Shown one piece after another: positions 44,463 through 52,470 of a stretch of 64,000 bases of DNA. The DNA is from Candidatus Gastranaerophilales bacterium. GTDB lineage: Bacteria; Cyanobacteriota; Vampirovibrionia; Gastranaerophilales; Gastranaerophilaceae. Position numbers and translations under genes: made by a program. The notes under the pieces are model-generated. The model did no database searches. It was not told where the DNA came from and was given only the letters and a program-made list of their open reading frames with translations. The stretch is taken from NCBI GenBank assembly GCA_944324315.1, contig CALUVW010000001.1, forward strand, positions 124,001-188,000. The letters are read 5' to 3'. Positions within the stretch are counted from its first letter, which is position 1. Every line of letters starts with the position of its first letter.

Positions 44463-45715
44463 TCATCAAATATAATTCTGTAATACATATCGGCTTTCAT
44501 ATATTGGTTTGCAGGCTTTTTCTTCCATAGTTTCAGATTAATTTCTGCAGGAAGCCTGTAAACGGTGAACATTTTATCACTTTGCAGCGGTGAAATGTTG
44601 TTGCAGCCGTCTTTATACCCGCAGCTTCCGCCAAGGTGTATGTAGTCTGTGAACCTCTTTACATCCTCTGTGATGTTATTGTGTTCGGAAAACATGCTGA
44701 CATTTTTTAAATCGAATATATAAACGTAGTCATAACCGAAATCTTTTGCATTCAGTCCTGACAACTGTATAGGATATCGGGTCATTTTGCCGTTCACGCT
44801 TGCGCGAAACTTCAAGAATTTTTCTGTAAGTTTGTACTTGGTGACTATCAAGTTATCTTTTTTGTCATATTGAATTGACAATGGTAGAAATCTTCCGTAC
44901 TCTCCTGTGCAGAATTCTTGATTATAGTTGTATTCCCATGGCAGAAACGGAAGGCTTAGACCTACTAGTGCATCGGGGTTATTAATTTGGGCACTGACTT
45001 TTGACGGTCCTTCAATTTTTTCGTGATTATCGCCTTTGTAATTCAGTTGTCCGCATGTAACTGTTCCCCACCATGGTTTGTTGTCAACTATAGAGCCAAA
45101 AACAGAGTTGTCAGGTTCGTAATTCGCTTTTGCAAAAAGAGAATTTTTTACATGATTTTTTCTGATGTTGTAAATTTGTTGTTTTGTTAAATAATCATAT
45201 TCGCTCAGAGGATTGACTTTTATTGTTTGAAATCCTGATGTATCTTTAGTGTTTAAAATCTTGCTGTCATTAAAAGAGAAAATTAGTGCAGGGCAGCAAA
45301 AGTAAACCACAATTGCAAGTATAATGATTTTTATTGTTATCAGAAGACCTACAGGAACTTTTTCAAGCAAATCAGGAGAGTGGTGCATATTTTTATTATG
45401 GTTATAATTTTTTTGAGGAACTATTTGGGGATATCTCATCTTTGCGCAGTATATCAGTGATTCTTTTGAAACTTTGTCATTCGGGTCAATTTCCAAAATT
45501 TCTTTATACATTAATATTGCATTGTCATAATCTTCTATATCTAGATAATAGCTAGCTTTCCAGCGCAATATATAAATATTTTTCGGATATAATTTAAGGG
45601 CGTTATTAATGTATGTCAGAATTTTCTGTTTTTCATCTTCGCTTGACTCTTTTGTGATATCCGGTACTATATTGTCAAGATATACTAAAATTTCGTCTAA
45701 TTTTTTATCTTTCAT
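44459..45715 (-). CDS. TPR-containing membrane protein, last gene of the YbjQ-M48 operon
   Basis: 418 residues from the ATG at 45715, which has AGAGG upstream. One to two TPR-like units (about 30-95: INNALKLYPKNIYILRWKASYYLDIEDYDNAILMYKEILEIDPND) lie in the cytoplasm, then a membrane helix (about 128-152). The 260-residue extracytoplasmic part has several Cys and conserved-looking Trp/Tyr but no known fold. Its start overlaps the 3' end of the four-helix membrane protein gene by 11 bp. Not recognised as a known family beyond the TPR. Confidence 0.7.
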   Translation of the reverse strand: MKDKKLDEILVYLDNIVPDITKESSEDEKQKILTYINNALKLYPKNIYILRWKASYYLDIEDYDNAILMYKEILEIDPNDKVSKESLIYCAKMRYPQIVPQKNYNHNKNMHHSPDLLEKVPVGLLITIKIIILAIVVYFCCPALIFSFNDSKILNTKDTSGFQTIKVNPLSEYDYLTKQQIYNIRKNHVKNSLFAKANYEPDNSVFGSIVDNKPWWGTVTCGQLNYKGDNHEKIEGPSKVSAQINNPDALVGLSLPFLPWEYNYNQEFCTGEYGRFLPLSIQYDKKDNLIVTKYKLTEKFLKFRASVNGKMTRYPIQLSGLNAKDFGYDYVYIFDLKNVSMFSEHNNITEDVKRFTDYIHLGGSCGYKDGCNNISPLQSDKMFTVYRLPAEINLKLWKKKPANQYMKADMYYRIIFDE

Positions 45716-46595
45716 TGTAACCTCTGTAAATTTTTTCTTGAATTTTGTCAGCAATCAAAATTATGTCAAAAATAAATGAAACTCCCATAAATACTGCGAT
45801 AGGCAGCCCGGGAAGTAAAAGCCCCGTAAAGTCTTTGAATAAAAAATAATTTATATCATCTTTAAATGCTATAAGAAAAACCAGTCCGATAATAAAAAAT
45901 AATACGGAAAACCATTTAGCATAGACTTCTGCAGTACTTGTTAAGATAGGTTCTACGCCTGTTCGGAGGTAATCTTCTATTTTTTCTTTGATATCCGGCT
46001 GTGTTCCTGCACCTTCAAATTTGTATGAAAAATGATTTACCATTTTGCCGTAATCAATTATTTTATAAATAAAATTCATGGGTCTTACAGGAGTATTTTT
46101 CAGGGAAAAGCTTTTATTATTCAAAACTGTAAAATCCAGTTCTATTTCATTTAATACAATCATTCTGCCTCCCTTTGTATATACTAGCGTTGTATTCAAA
46201 ATCATTTCTAAATTCTTTATTTCTCCATACCCGCATACAAAATTGTATTGAGGGCGGTTAAAATTAAATTTTACTCTGTCCGGCAGAAAGTCAACGGATT
46301 TGAGATTTAGTGATGAAGCAAGTTTTTTTAGTCCTAAATATCTTTGTACTATTGCAATTATCAGGCCAGTGTAGAATATTACCGGTAAAGAAATAAGCAG
46401 CAATACATCTGCAATGCTTTCCTGCGAACTCAAAGAAGCTAAAGCCCAGGAGAAAAATCCGGAAATTGTTTTTTGTACATCCGCAGAAAGATATATATAA
46501 GCCAGAATTGTTCCGGCTGTGTACAGCCCTGCAAATAATGTAAAAATTAATATAAATTTTATTGAAGTTTTTGCGGAAACATTGTTTATATGCAT
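45705..46595 (-). CDS. Four-helix membrane protein of unknown function
   Basis: 296 residues. Hydrophobic segments lie near 13-35, 60-82, 223-245 and 252-275, with a 130-residue soluble middle domain predicted to be beta-rich (VDFLPDRVKFNFNRPQYNFVCGYGEI ... NEIELDFTVLNNKSFSLKN), perhaps a PH-like fold. No family recognised. It is fourth in an operon after two YbjQ proteins and an M48 protease. AGGAAAGG precedes the ATG; it is 5 bp from the protease gene. Confidence 0.65.
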   Translation of the reverse strand: MHINNVSAKTSIKFILIFTLFAGLYTAGTILAYIYLSADVQKTISGFFSWALASLSSQESIADVLLLISLPVIFYTGLIIAIVQRYLGLKKLASSLNLKSVDFLPDRVKFNFNRPQYNFVCGYGEIKNLEMILNTTLVYTKGGRMIVLNEIELDFTVLNNKSFSLKNTPVRPMNFIYKIIDYGKMVNHFSYKFEGAGTQPDIKEKIEDYLRTGVEPILTSTAEVYAKWFSVLFFIIGLVFLIAFKDDINYFLFKDFTGLLLPGLPIAVFMGVSFIFDIILIADKIQEKIYRGYNER

Positions 46596-46600
46596 AAAAA

Positions 46601-47386
46601 TTACCTTTCCTGTTGTATTAACTTAAGTCTCTGTATTGTTGACGGATGGGTAGAAAAATATTGTAAAAATTCGGGATATTTTTCTTTCTCCTCAAGCATT
46701 TTAAAAAATTTGACAGCACCCTCATTGTTTCCATACAACTTAAAAACAATTTTATTAGCATACAGGTCTGCTTCACGCTCCTGTTTTCTAGAGTATGTAA
46801 GACCGTTTAAATCGGAAATACTGCCGAGTGTAAGATTTATATCATTATTGCCTGAAGCAAAGATTGATGTAATGGCTGCAGCAATGATTTGCCTGCTCAT
46901 ACTTTTTAAATGATCTCTGTGTGCGTAGTGTCCGAGTTCGTGTGCAAGAACAAATGCCAGCATTTCTTCATCTTTTATTTCTTTTAAAAGTCCCTGCGTA
47001 ACAAATATATTTCCGTTCGGTGTTATAAATGCATTAATCTGTTTTTCAGGAACTTCATAAATCGGAAATTTGGATTTCCCCTGCAAATTTTTATCAAGCG
47101 GTATAATTCTATTTCTTATATTTTCAAGTTTTATAATATTTTCATTTTTAGATGAAACTTTAGGCTTAGTACCGAAGGAAAAAGCATTTTCTATCTTTAT
47201 TTGAGTTTCATTTGACATTCTGTCAATAAAGAAACTTCCAATGCTGTCTGCAAAAATATATATTAGAAAACAGATTGCGGCAATACCTGCAAGTAAAATT
47301 ACAAATTCAATGCCGGCATTTGATTTCCCGACGTTAACATTATCTTCTATGACGTTTAAATATTTTTCTTCAAGACTCTTATTCAT
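46601..47386 (-). CDS. M48-family membrane metalloprotease
   Basis: 261 residues. It has one N-terminal membrane helix (about 25-47) and an M48 peptidase with HELGH (His149, Glu150, His153) and the third zinc ligand in EREADLYANKI; the domain ends at STHPSTIQRLKLI. This layout is like the single-anchor HtpX/BepA/LoiP group, which takes part in membrane or envelope quality control. The ATG overlaps the 3' end of the second YbjQ gene by 8 bp, so translation is coupled. Confidence 0.9.
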   Translation of the reverse strand: MNKSLEEKYLNVIEDNVNVGKSNAGIEFVILLAGIAAICFLIYIFADSIGSFFIDRMSNETQIKIENAFSFGTKPKVSSKNENIIKLENIRNRIIPLDKNLQGKSKFPIYEVPEKQINAFITPNGNIFVTQGLLKEIKDEEMLAFVLAHELGHYAHRDHLKSMSRQIIAAAITSIFASGNNDINLTLGSISDLNGLTYSRKQEREADLYANKIVFKLYGNNEGAVKFFKMLEEKEKYPEFLQYFSTHPSTIQRLKLIQQER

Positions 47387-47828
47387 AAGTTATTGCTGTT
47401 CCATAAGCTATTATTGCACATTGAGGAACTGTTTCTTGTCCGTAAGTATCATTTATCATCACAGATTCTATGCGGGTATTGATTATAAAATTTGCTCCGC
47501 GTGCTTTTTCACGCATCCTTAAGATTGCTTCACGTCTGCCTCTGTCTATTACTGACTCAAAAGTTGTAAGTCTTCCGCCAAACAAATTTTTCAGGCCTGC
47601 AACAAAATTCTTAAAATAATCTCCGCTTATAACACATTCGCCTGTTACAAGTTCAATTTTTTTAATTTTTTTGTCTGTATGCCATGTTTTTGCGCCAAAA
47701 TTAATAATAGGTTTTCTAATAAGCGCAATTTCCCGCTTTTTAATATTTTCAAAATGCCGTTTTTCAATAATCGAGCCGGTAAAAAAAGTAAAACCGAGAA
47801 TAATCAGTAGTAATAATATATCACCCAT
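47379..47828 (-). CDS. YbjQ/UPF0145-type protein with N-terminal membrane anchor
   Basis: 149 residues. A membrane helix (3-20) precedes a YbjQ/DUF74 domain: VTGECVISGDYFKNFVAGLKNLFGGRLTTFESVIDRGRREAILRMREKARGANFIINTRIES, ending in AIIAYGTAITYE. YbjQ domains form pentameric rings of unknown role. GGATAATT is the SD. It sits between the other YbjQ gene (6 bp gap) and the M48 protease gene (8-bp overlap). Confidence 0.85.
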   Translation of the reverse strand: MGDILLLLIILGFTFFTGSIIEKRHFENIKKREIALIRKPIINFGAKTWHTDKKIKKIELVTGECVISGDYFKNFVAGLKNLFGGRLTTFESVIDRGRREAILRMREKARGANFIINTRIESVMINDTYGQETVPQCAIIAYGTAITYE

Positions 47829-47834
47829 GGCAAA

Positions 47835-48164
47835 TTATCCTTTCGGTTCGACTTTTACGGCTGTTCCGTAAGCGTAAACTTCTGCTGCGCCGACTGTAAC
47901 GGAAGATGTTGCAAGTCTTACGTTAATAACAGCATTTGCTCCCATTTTCTGCGCTTGCTGCTCCATACGTGATATAGCTTCTTTACGGGCTTCGGTTAAT
48001 AATTCAGTGTAGCTTTTTAATTCGCCGCCAACCATGTTTTTTAGGCCGGCTCCAATATCTTTAATCGCATTTTTAGCTCTGACAGTACTCCCTGTCACAA
48101 GCCCGTATTGTGCAGTAATAACCATTCCAGGAACAGATTCTATGTTTGTCAAAATCATATTCAT
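47835..48164 (-). CDS. YbjQ/UPF0145 family protein, first gene of the M48 operon
   Basis: 109 residues, close to the usual YbjQ length: TNIESVPGMVITAQYGLVTGSTVRAKNAIKDIGAGLKNMVGGELKSYTELLTEARKEAI and NAVINVRLATSSV, with Gly-rich GAEVYAYGTAV at the end. No membrane segment. The ATG at 48164 has a perfect SD (CGGAGGTT), which is itself buried in an 8-bp hairpin. A longer start at 48209 would add 15 residues that are encoded by the hairpin, and it is disfavoured. Confidence 0.85.
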   Translation of the reverse strand: MNMILTNIESVPGMVITAQYGLVTGSTVRAKNAIKDIGAGLKNMVGGELKSYTELLTEARKEAISRMEQQAQKMGANAVINVRLATSSVTVGAAEVYAYGTAVKVEPKG

Positions 48165-48199
48165 AACCTCCGTCATTATTTTATGCGAATGCGGAGGTT
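48165..48199 (-). promoter_or_regulatory. RNA hairpin sequestering the SD of the YbjQ-M48 operon
   Basis: On the minus-strand RNA, AACCTCCG (48199-48192) can pair perfectly with CGGAGGTT (48172-48165), which contains the GGAGG ribosome-binding site and ends directly at the ATG. The loop is 19 nt. Such pairing would close the ribosome site unless it is opened by heat, a ligand, a protein or a translating ribosome. Confidence 0.5.
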
Positions 48200-48224
48200 T
48201 TGTAATCATATATATAATGTAGAG

Positions 48225-49676
48225 TTACTTAATAACCTCTATTGTGTCATAATCCACAAGATATGGCAGGTGTTCTTCTGTTATCAATTCACCCGGAAGC
48301 AGGACTGCAATCCCCGGAGGGCACTCTGCAATTACTTCTGCGGCAATACGTCCGACAGCATGTTCTTTCTGGATTGTTTCTTTATGGGAGTAAAAAGCTT
48401 CACGGAGCGTCATTTTAATAATAGGCGTGAGCATAGGCATGTGTTTTTTCTTTTCAAGATAGCAAATATCCGTGTAGTTTGTTTTGTCAATTTGCTCAAG
48501 ACATTTTGCAAGATACTGCATATCAGCTCTTGTATTGCCAATGTTTGAAAGAATTAAAAGTCCCGCATCTGATGCGCTTTCAACTTCTATGTTAAAATCA
48601 ATTTCCAGAATTGATTCAAGACGTTTGCCCGACAGTCTGTCGTCACGTATAAACACTTTTGTAATATCTGTTTTGTAACCGAAATCAGGCTGTAGATGAT
48701 GAATGTGTTCAAGTTTGTCGATTTCTCTGCGTAAATATTTTGCGTTTTGCACAGCGCGTTCAAGCTGTTTTCTGCCTCTCTGGCTGTCTAAATTGGCGCG
48801 TGCAGCATCTAAACTTGCAAGAAGCATTAATGAAGGACTTGTTGTATGCAGCAACTTCAAAGCTTTTTCAACTGCGTCACAATCTATCATTGAATTTTCG
48901 GCAATATGAAGCATAGAACTCTGGCTCATACTTCCGCCTGTTTTGTGAAGCGAATGAACAACCGCATCAGCCCCTAATTTTAAAGCAGAAGTCGGAAGAT
49001 GACTATTAAAGTTCCACAGACATGCGTGTGCCTCGTCAACAATAAGAGGTACATTGTGTTTTTTACAAATTTCGGCAATTGATTTTATGTCTGACACAAC
49101 GCCTTCATAGGTCGGGTTTGTAATCCACACCATTGAAGCATCTGGATTTTGACTAAGCATTTCTTCAACGCTTTCGGGTGTAACATTACCCCATATCCCC
49201 CATTCATCAAATTTTTTCGGGATTAACCATAAAGGTTCTGCACCAGAAATTATCATTCCTGTTAAAATTGAGCGGTGGCAGTTGCGGTTTGTGATAATTT
49301 TTTTGCCTTTCCCTGTCAAAGCCATTGCAAGTGCAAGATTTCCGGCTGTTGAACCGTTAATAAGAAAGAAAGTTTTTTTAGCACCGAAAGCCTGCGCTGC
49401 TAATTCCTGAGCTTCTTTTATTGGGCCTGTTGCAGGATGAAGTGTTCCGAGTCCGTCAAATTCATCGGTTGTGTCAATAGAAAGAGCCTTGGCTCCGATA
49501 AGTTTTTTAAATTCAGGCAATGAACCGTTGCCCTTTGTATGACCGGGTATATGAAATTGATAGCTCGGATTTTCGTAAGCTTTTTTGAGGGCTTCTACAA
49601 TCGGGGCTTTAACTTTTATCTTTGTATATTTATTTTCAGAAACTTTATTCATAATTTTTTTTGTTACATTTGTCAT
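48225..49676 (-). CDS. Orn/Lys/Arg decarboxylase family protein (PLP-dependent)
   Basis: 483 residues, the short form of the fold-type I family found in Bacillus and cyanobacteria. Residues 30-60 have YQFHIPGHTKGNG; the PLP lysine is in HSLHKTGGSMSQ (Lys245), with VDEAHACLW before it and a C-terminal PPGIAVLLPGELI. It decarboxylates arginine, lysine or ornithine to make polyamines; arginine is the likely substrate in this lineage but cannot be read from the sequence. No SD is present; TATATT ends 7 nt before the ATG, suggesting a leaderless mRNA. It is divergent from the porin gene with a 61-bp gap. Confidence 0.9.
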   Translation of the reverse strand: MTNVTKKIMNKVSENKYTKIKVKAPIVEALKKAYENPSYQFHIPGHTKGNGSLPEFKKLIGAKALSIDTTDEFDGLGTLHPATGPIKEAQELAAQAFGAKKTFFLINGSTAGNLALAMALTGKGKKIITNRNCHRSILTGMIISGAEPLWLIPKKFDEWGIWGNVTPESVEEMLSQNPDASMVWITNPTYEGVVSDIKSIAEICKKHNVPLIVDEAHACLWNFNSHLPTSALKLGADAVVHSLHKTGGSMSQSSMLHIAENSMIDCDAVEKALKLLHTTSPSLMLLASLDAARANLDSQRGRKQLERAVQNAKYLRREIDKLEHIHHLQPDFGYKTDITKVFIRDDRLSGKRLESILEIDFNIEVESASDAGLLILSNIGNTRADMQYLAKCLEQIDKTNYTDICYLEKKKHMPMLTPIIKMTLREAFYSHKETIQKEHAVGRIAAEVIAECPPGIAVLLPGELITEEHLPYLVDYDTIEVIK

Positions 49677-49683
49677 AATAATT

Positions 49684-49691
49684 AATATACA
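49684..49691 (-). promoter_or_regulatory. -10 of the decarboxylase gene, leaderless start
   Basis: Minus-strand TGTATATT (hexamer 49684-49689) is followed by seven bases and the ATG at 49676. It lies back to back with the porin promoter. Confidence 0.5.
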
Positions 49692-49721
49692 CTAAAAAAA
49701 ATTTTTTTTGCATATATTTTG

Positions 49722-49730
49722 TGTTACATT
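49722..49730 (+). promoter_or_regulatory. Extended -10 of the porin gene, leaderless GTG start
   Basis: TGTTACATT is followed by seven bases and the GTG at 49738; no SD is present. Confidence 0.45.
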
Positions 49731-49737
49731 AATATTT

Positions 49738-51042
49738 GTGAACTATTTTTTCAAAAGAATAGCCTTTATACTTGTTTTATTGCTTCTTGCCCCTCCAGTG
49801 TTTGCTTTTGGCAAAACAAAACACGGTGCGACAAAACCAGTTGAAACTCAGGAAGTTATTCATCTTGATGTTACAAAAAACGAAGGTGAAAAACCTCGGT
49901 CAAACGGTGGACAAAAAGATAATGACTGGGTTCAAAAGGATATTGTACGAGATAACGTTGATACGGAATTCTCTATTTTTGACAACCTTCTTGATACTGA
50001 TAAAGACAGTGAACATCCCTTTAAGATTGAGGAAGAATCCTTATTTGGCAGAATATACAAAAAAAAGCTTGAGAGAACTTCAATCCCATCGTTTTTATTA
50101 AAAGATGAACTGACCTTTCAGTACAAAAAAGGGCCGATAGATAAAGTCCAATTTTACGGAGCTTATCAGGGGAATTTAGGTTTTGGTTTTGAAGGCGCAG
50201 ATTATGATACTGATTACGGTTTCGGGTTTATGGAAGCCGGTGTTGTCGGTGATTTTAAAGATAGGAACACCGATTTTAAATTGCAATTTAACTTTAAACC
50301 AGGAGAAAACAGAACGTATCTGCAAGGGCTGGTCACTGATGCTTACATAATGAATACACGCATTCCTCACCACAAAATTATTGTCGGTAATTCACGAAAT
50401 CAGGTGGGTTTTGAAGGCGGTATGGGGTCATACGTTCTACCGTTTGCAATGCGTTCACAGATTTCAAGAACTTTCGGCAACACAAGGGCACTCGGTTTAA
50501 GGGTTGTAGGGGATTATGACTTAATTGACTACAGTGTGGCGCTCAATAGTTCTGACAGATTTTTTAAAGAATTTTTCCCCGGAGCTGAATTTACGGGCTG
50601 GGTAAACTTTAAGCCGCTTGGCAAAACAGACGGAAAATACGGAACTTTGGTTTTAGGCGGCGGGTTAAACGCAGGGCATAACGACACTGATTACACTGTG
50701 GGCGGAGCTTACGCAAGTTATAGATACAAAAAATTTATGGCAAACTTTGAATATGCAATAGCAGACGGCTACAACGGAACCTATAGAAGCACTGATAAAG
50801 CAGAAGGTTTTTATACAACAATTGCCTACAGAATTACCCAAAAGCTCCATATTTTAGCGCGCTATGACCAGTTTGACCCTAACCGTGACATAGCAAATAA
50901 TAAACGCAGAGAATATTCTGTGGGATTGAATTATTTTATAAAAGGTCAGGCTTTGCGACTTATTTTAAATTACGTATTTTGCGATAATGAGGACACCGAG
51001 GACAGCCACAGAATTATTTTAGGAACGCAGATAGTCTTATAA
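49738..51042 (+). CDS. Outer-membrane porin-like beta-barrel protein
   Basis: 434 residues. The chosen start is GTG at 49738, giving a normal signal peptide (VNYFFKRIAFILVLLLLAP, cleavage near PVFA). A polar linker (20-125) precedes about 16 amphipathic strands ending in LGTQIVL. The barrel (KVQFYGAYQGNLGFGFEG, QFNFKPGENRTYLQGLVTDAY, PHHKIIVGNSRNQVGFEG) resembles phosphate-selective porins of the OprP/OprO type. An upstream TTG (49708) would add an unlikely N-terminus. A leaderless transcript is predicted from the -10 7 nt upstream. Confidence 0.75.
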   Translation: MNYFFKRIAFILVLLLLAPPVFAFGKTKHGATKPVETQEVIHLDVTKNEGEKPRSNGGQKDNDWVQKDIVRDNVDTEFSIFDNLLDTDKDSEHPFKIEEESLFGRIYKKKLERTSIPSFLLKDELTFQYKKGPIDKVQFYGAYQGNLGFGFEGADYDTDYGFGFMEAGVVGDFKDRNTDFKLQFNFKPGENRTYLQGLVTDAYIMNTRIPHHKIIVGNSRNQVGFEGGMGSYVLPFAMRSQISRTFGNTRALGLRVVGDYDLIDYSVALNSSDRFFKEFFPGAEFTGWVNFKPLGKTDGKYGTLVLGGGLNAGHNDTDYTVGGAYASYRYKKFMANFEYAIADGYNGTYRSTDKAEGFYTTIAYRITQKLHILARYDQFDPNRDIANNKRREYSVGLNYFIKGQALRLILNYVFCDNEDTEDSHRIILGTQIVL

Positions 51043-51045
51043 ACA

Positions 51046-51840
51046 TTACTTACATTTTGTTTTTACACCCCAATCTAAATCATCACAATGCAAATAGTCC
51101 ATATTTTCATTTAGAATTACCCATGCAGTACATCTTTTTCCATTATTAACATTGTACTTTGACCTGTTGCATAGATTTTTAAAATCAGTAGATGATAAAG
51201 CATCTCTGGGGCTTCCGGAAGGAATTATTTTTCTGGCGTCAAAAAGCATGGTGAAATAAAATATGTCTTTTCCTACAATACATTTTCCTTTTCTCTCACA
51301 ACCATTAAGTAAAACATAAAAATCCATTGAATTATCAGTTATCCAGCCGGATGAAATTAAAGTCCCATCAGCTAAATATATATTAGGAATATTCTTATTC
51401 GGTGATATTGTACTGCTGTATGTACCATCCAATGTATATGAATCATAAGTAAAAACCGGTTTTTTATTTACCTGCGGATTTAATCCCTTCATATTTTCGG
51501 CAAGATATTGAAAAACTGTATATGCGCTTGAATAATCCGTAATTGCATTCCCATCATCATCTGTTCCAGTCTGTGTATTTGATCTTGACCATGTAGAAGA
51601 ATCACCGTATTTATTTATTGCCATTAAATATGCCTGCTGAAGAATTGAATAAGCTTTTTTTAATTGTACAACCGTTTTCTTCTCTCTATGCTCTGCAATT
51701 AATACAGGCATTGTCATTGCTGCAACAACACCGATAATTCCAAGTGTGATTAAAACTTCTGCAAGAGTAAAACCTGCATTTTTCAATTTGTTTCTTAAAT
51801 AAATTTTTCTTGTTTCTTGACTTATAAAATCAAATGTCAT
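51046..51840 (-). CDS. Type II/IV pseudopilin-like prepilin
   Basis: 264 residues. The leader of about 23 residues ends AG before FTLAEVLITLGIIGVVAAMT. The mature domain has Cys pairs (NGCERKGKCIVG; LCNRSKYNVNNGKRCTAW) and the C-terminal ENMDYLHCDDLDWGVKTKCK that it shares with the protein at 43712. Insertion of a TYSSTISPN-type loop distinguishes the two. It is a lone pseudopilin gene with no assembly machinery nearby. GAGGAAT is the SD, and the upstream region is AT-rich with a weak AAGTTATAT...ATATAACTT dyad (51871-51920). Confidence 0.9.
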   Translation of the reverse strand: MTFDFISQETRKIYLRNKLKNAGFTLAEVLITLGIIGVVAAMTMPVLIAEHREKKTVVQLKKAYSILQQAYLMAINKYGDSSTWSRSNTQTGTDDDGNAITDYSSAYTVFQYLAENMKGLNPQVNKKPVFTYDSYTLDGTYSSTISPNKNIPNIYLADGTLISSGWITDNSMDFYVLLNGCERKGKCIVGKDIFYFTMLFDARKIIPSGSPRDALSSTDFKNLCNRSKYNVNNGKRCTAWVILNENMDYLHCDDLDWGVKTKCK

Positions 51841-51922
51841 TACTATTATTCCTCAATAAAAATATAAATTAAGTTATATATAAATAATTTAGACTACTTA
51901 TATATAGATTAATATAACTTAT

Positions 51923-51952
51923 TTTACATTAAAAGTCAAGGTAACATATAAT
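51923..51952 (+). promoter_or_regulatory. Promoter with leaderless start
   Basis: TTTACA (51923-51928), an 18-bp spacer and TATAAT (51947-51952). The ATG at 51959 follows after 6 bases and there is no SD. Confidence 0.6.
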
Positions 51953-51958
51953 TATAAA

Positions 51959-52186
51959 ATGCTTATAAACGATATGACAGATTTTCAGCTTGTAAAATTC
52001 CTTTTAAATAAAGAATACATGCTTCAAAAGGAATTATCTGAAAAATTAAATGAATATTTTGGGAAAAATACAAAACCCGCCAATTTTTCAGCAAAATTAA
52101 AACGTGAATATTTGACTTTCAAGGATTTGAAAGCAATTTGTGATATTTTAGGATATGACTTAAGTATTGAAAAACGAAAAAGTTAA
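51959..52186 (+). CDS. Small helix-turn-helix-like protein, paralogue of the protein at 8299
   Basis: 75 residues, Lys-rich. The C-terminal block NFSAKLKREYLTFKDLKAIC and DILGYDLSI matches the block in the 69-residue protein at 8299 (N-x-S-x-K-x-x-R, then F/I-K-D, then L-G-Y). It resembles the recognition-helix end of an XRE repressor. The ATG at 51959 is placed directly after TATAAT, so the protein is likely made from a leaderless transcript; the next Met is at residue 6. Function unknown. Confidence 0.65.
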   Translation: MLINDMTDFQLVKFLLNKEYMLQKELSEKLNEYFGKNTKPANFSAKLKREYLTFKDLKAICDILGYDLSIEKRKS

Positions 52187-52205
52187 AAGGCGTAATTAAA
52201 ATATA

Positions 52206-52406
52206 CTAACCTTCTTTTTTATGTTTAACATCCTCTTTAATAACAATTAAATTATTGATAATTTTCATTGCGCAGGTCGGAAGAACTACATCATCAAGCC
52301 CTGTTGCGATGCTTATGATTTTTCCTGCACCTAATACAACTTCTTCTCCTTTATAGAAGAATTTGTAATCATCTTTTCTGTCTGAACGTATAGTAATTTG
52401 AGACAT
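52206..52406 (-). CDS. Small hypothetical protein
   Basis: 66 residues, predicted beta-rich (ITIRSDRKDDYKFFYKGEE; LGAGKIISIATGLDDVVLP). It is not recognised. AAGAGG precedes the ATG. It is the last gene of the dciA-hisS-nucleotidyltransferase-small protein run on the minus strand, 30 bp after the nucleotidyltransferase gene. Confidence 0.6.
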   Translation of the reverse strand: MSQITIRSDRKDDYKFFYKGEEVVLGAGKIISIATGLDDVVLPTCAMKIINNLIVIKEDVKHKKEG

Positions 52407-52436
52407 ATTTTTTACCTCTTTTTTTTAATACAAAAT

Positions 52437-52470
52437 CTATATTGCGGGTCCAGCGGCACGCTCCCCTTTA
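52437..52470 (-). repeat. Family B repeat overlapping the stop of the nucleotidyltransferase gene
   Basis: Minus-strand GGGGAGCGTGCCGCTGGACC is one unit of the GAGCGTGCCGCTC type and forms the last codons before the TAG/TAA of the gene. Confidence 0.6.
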
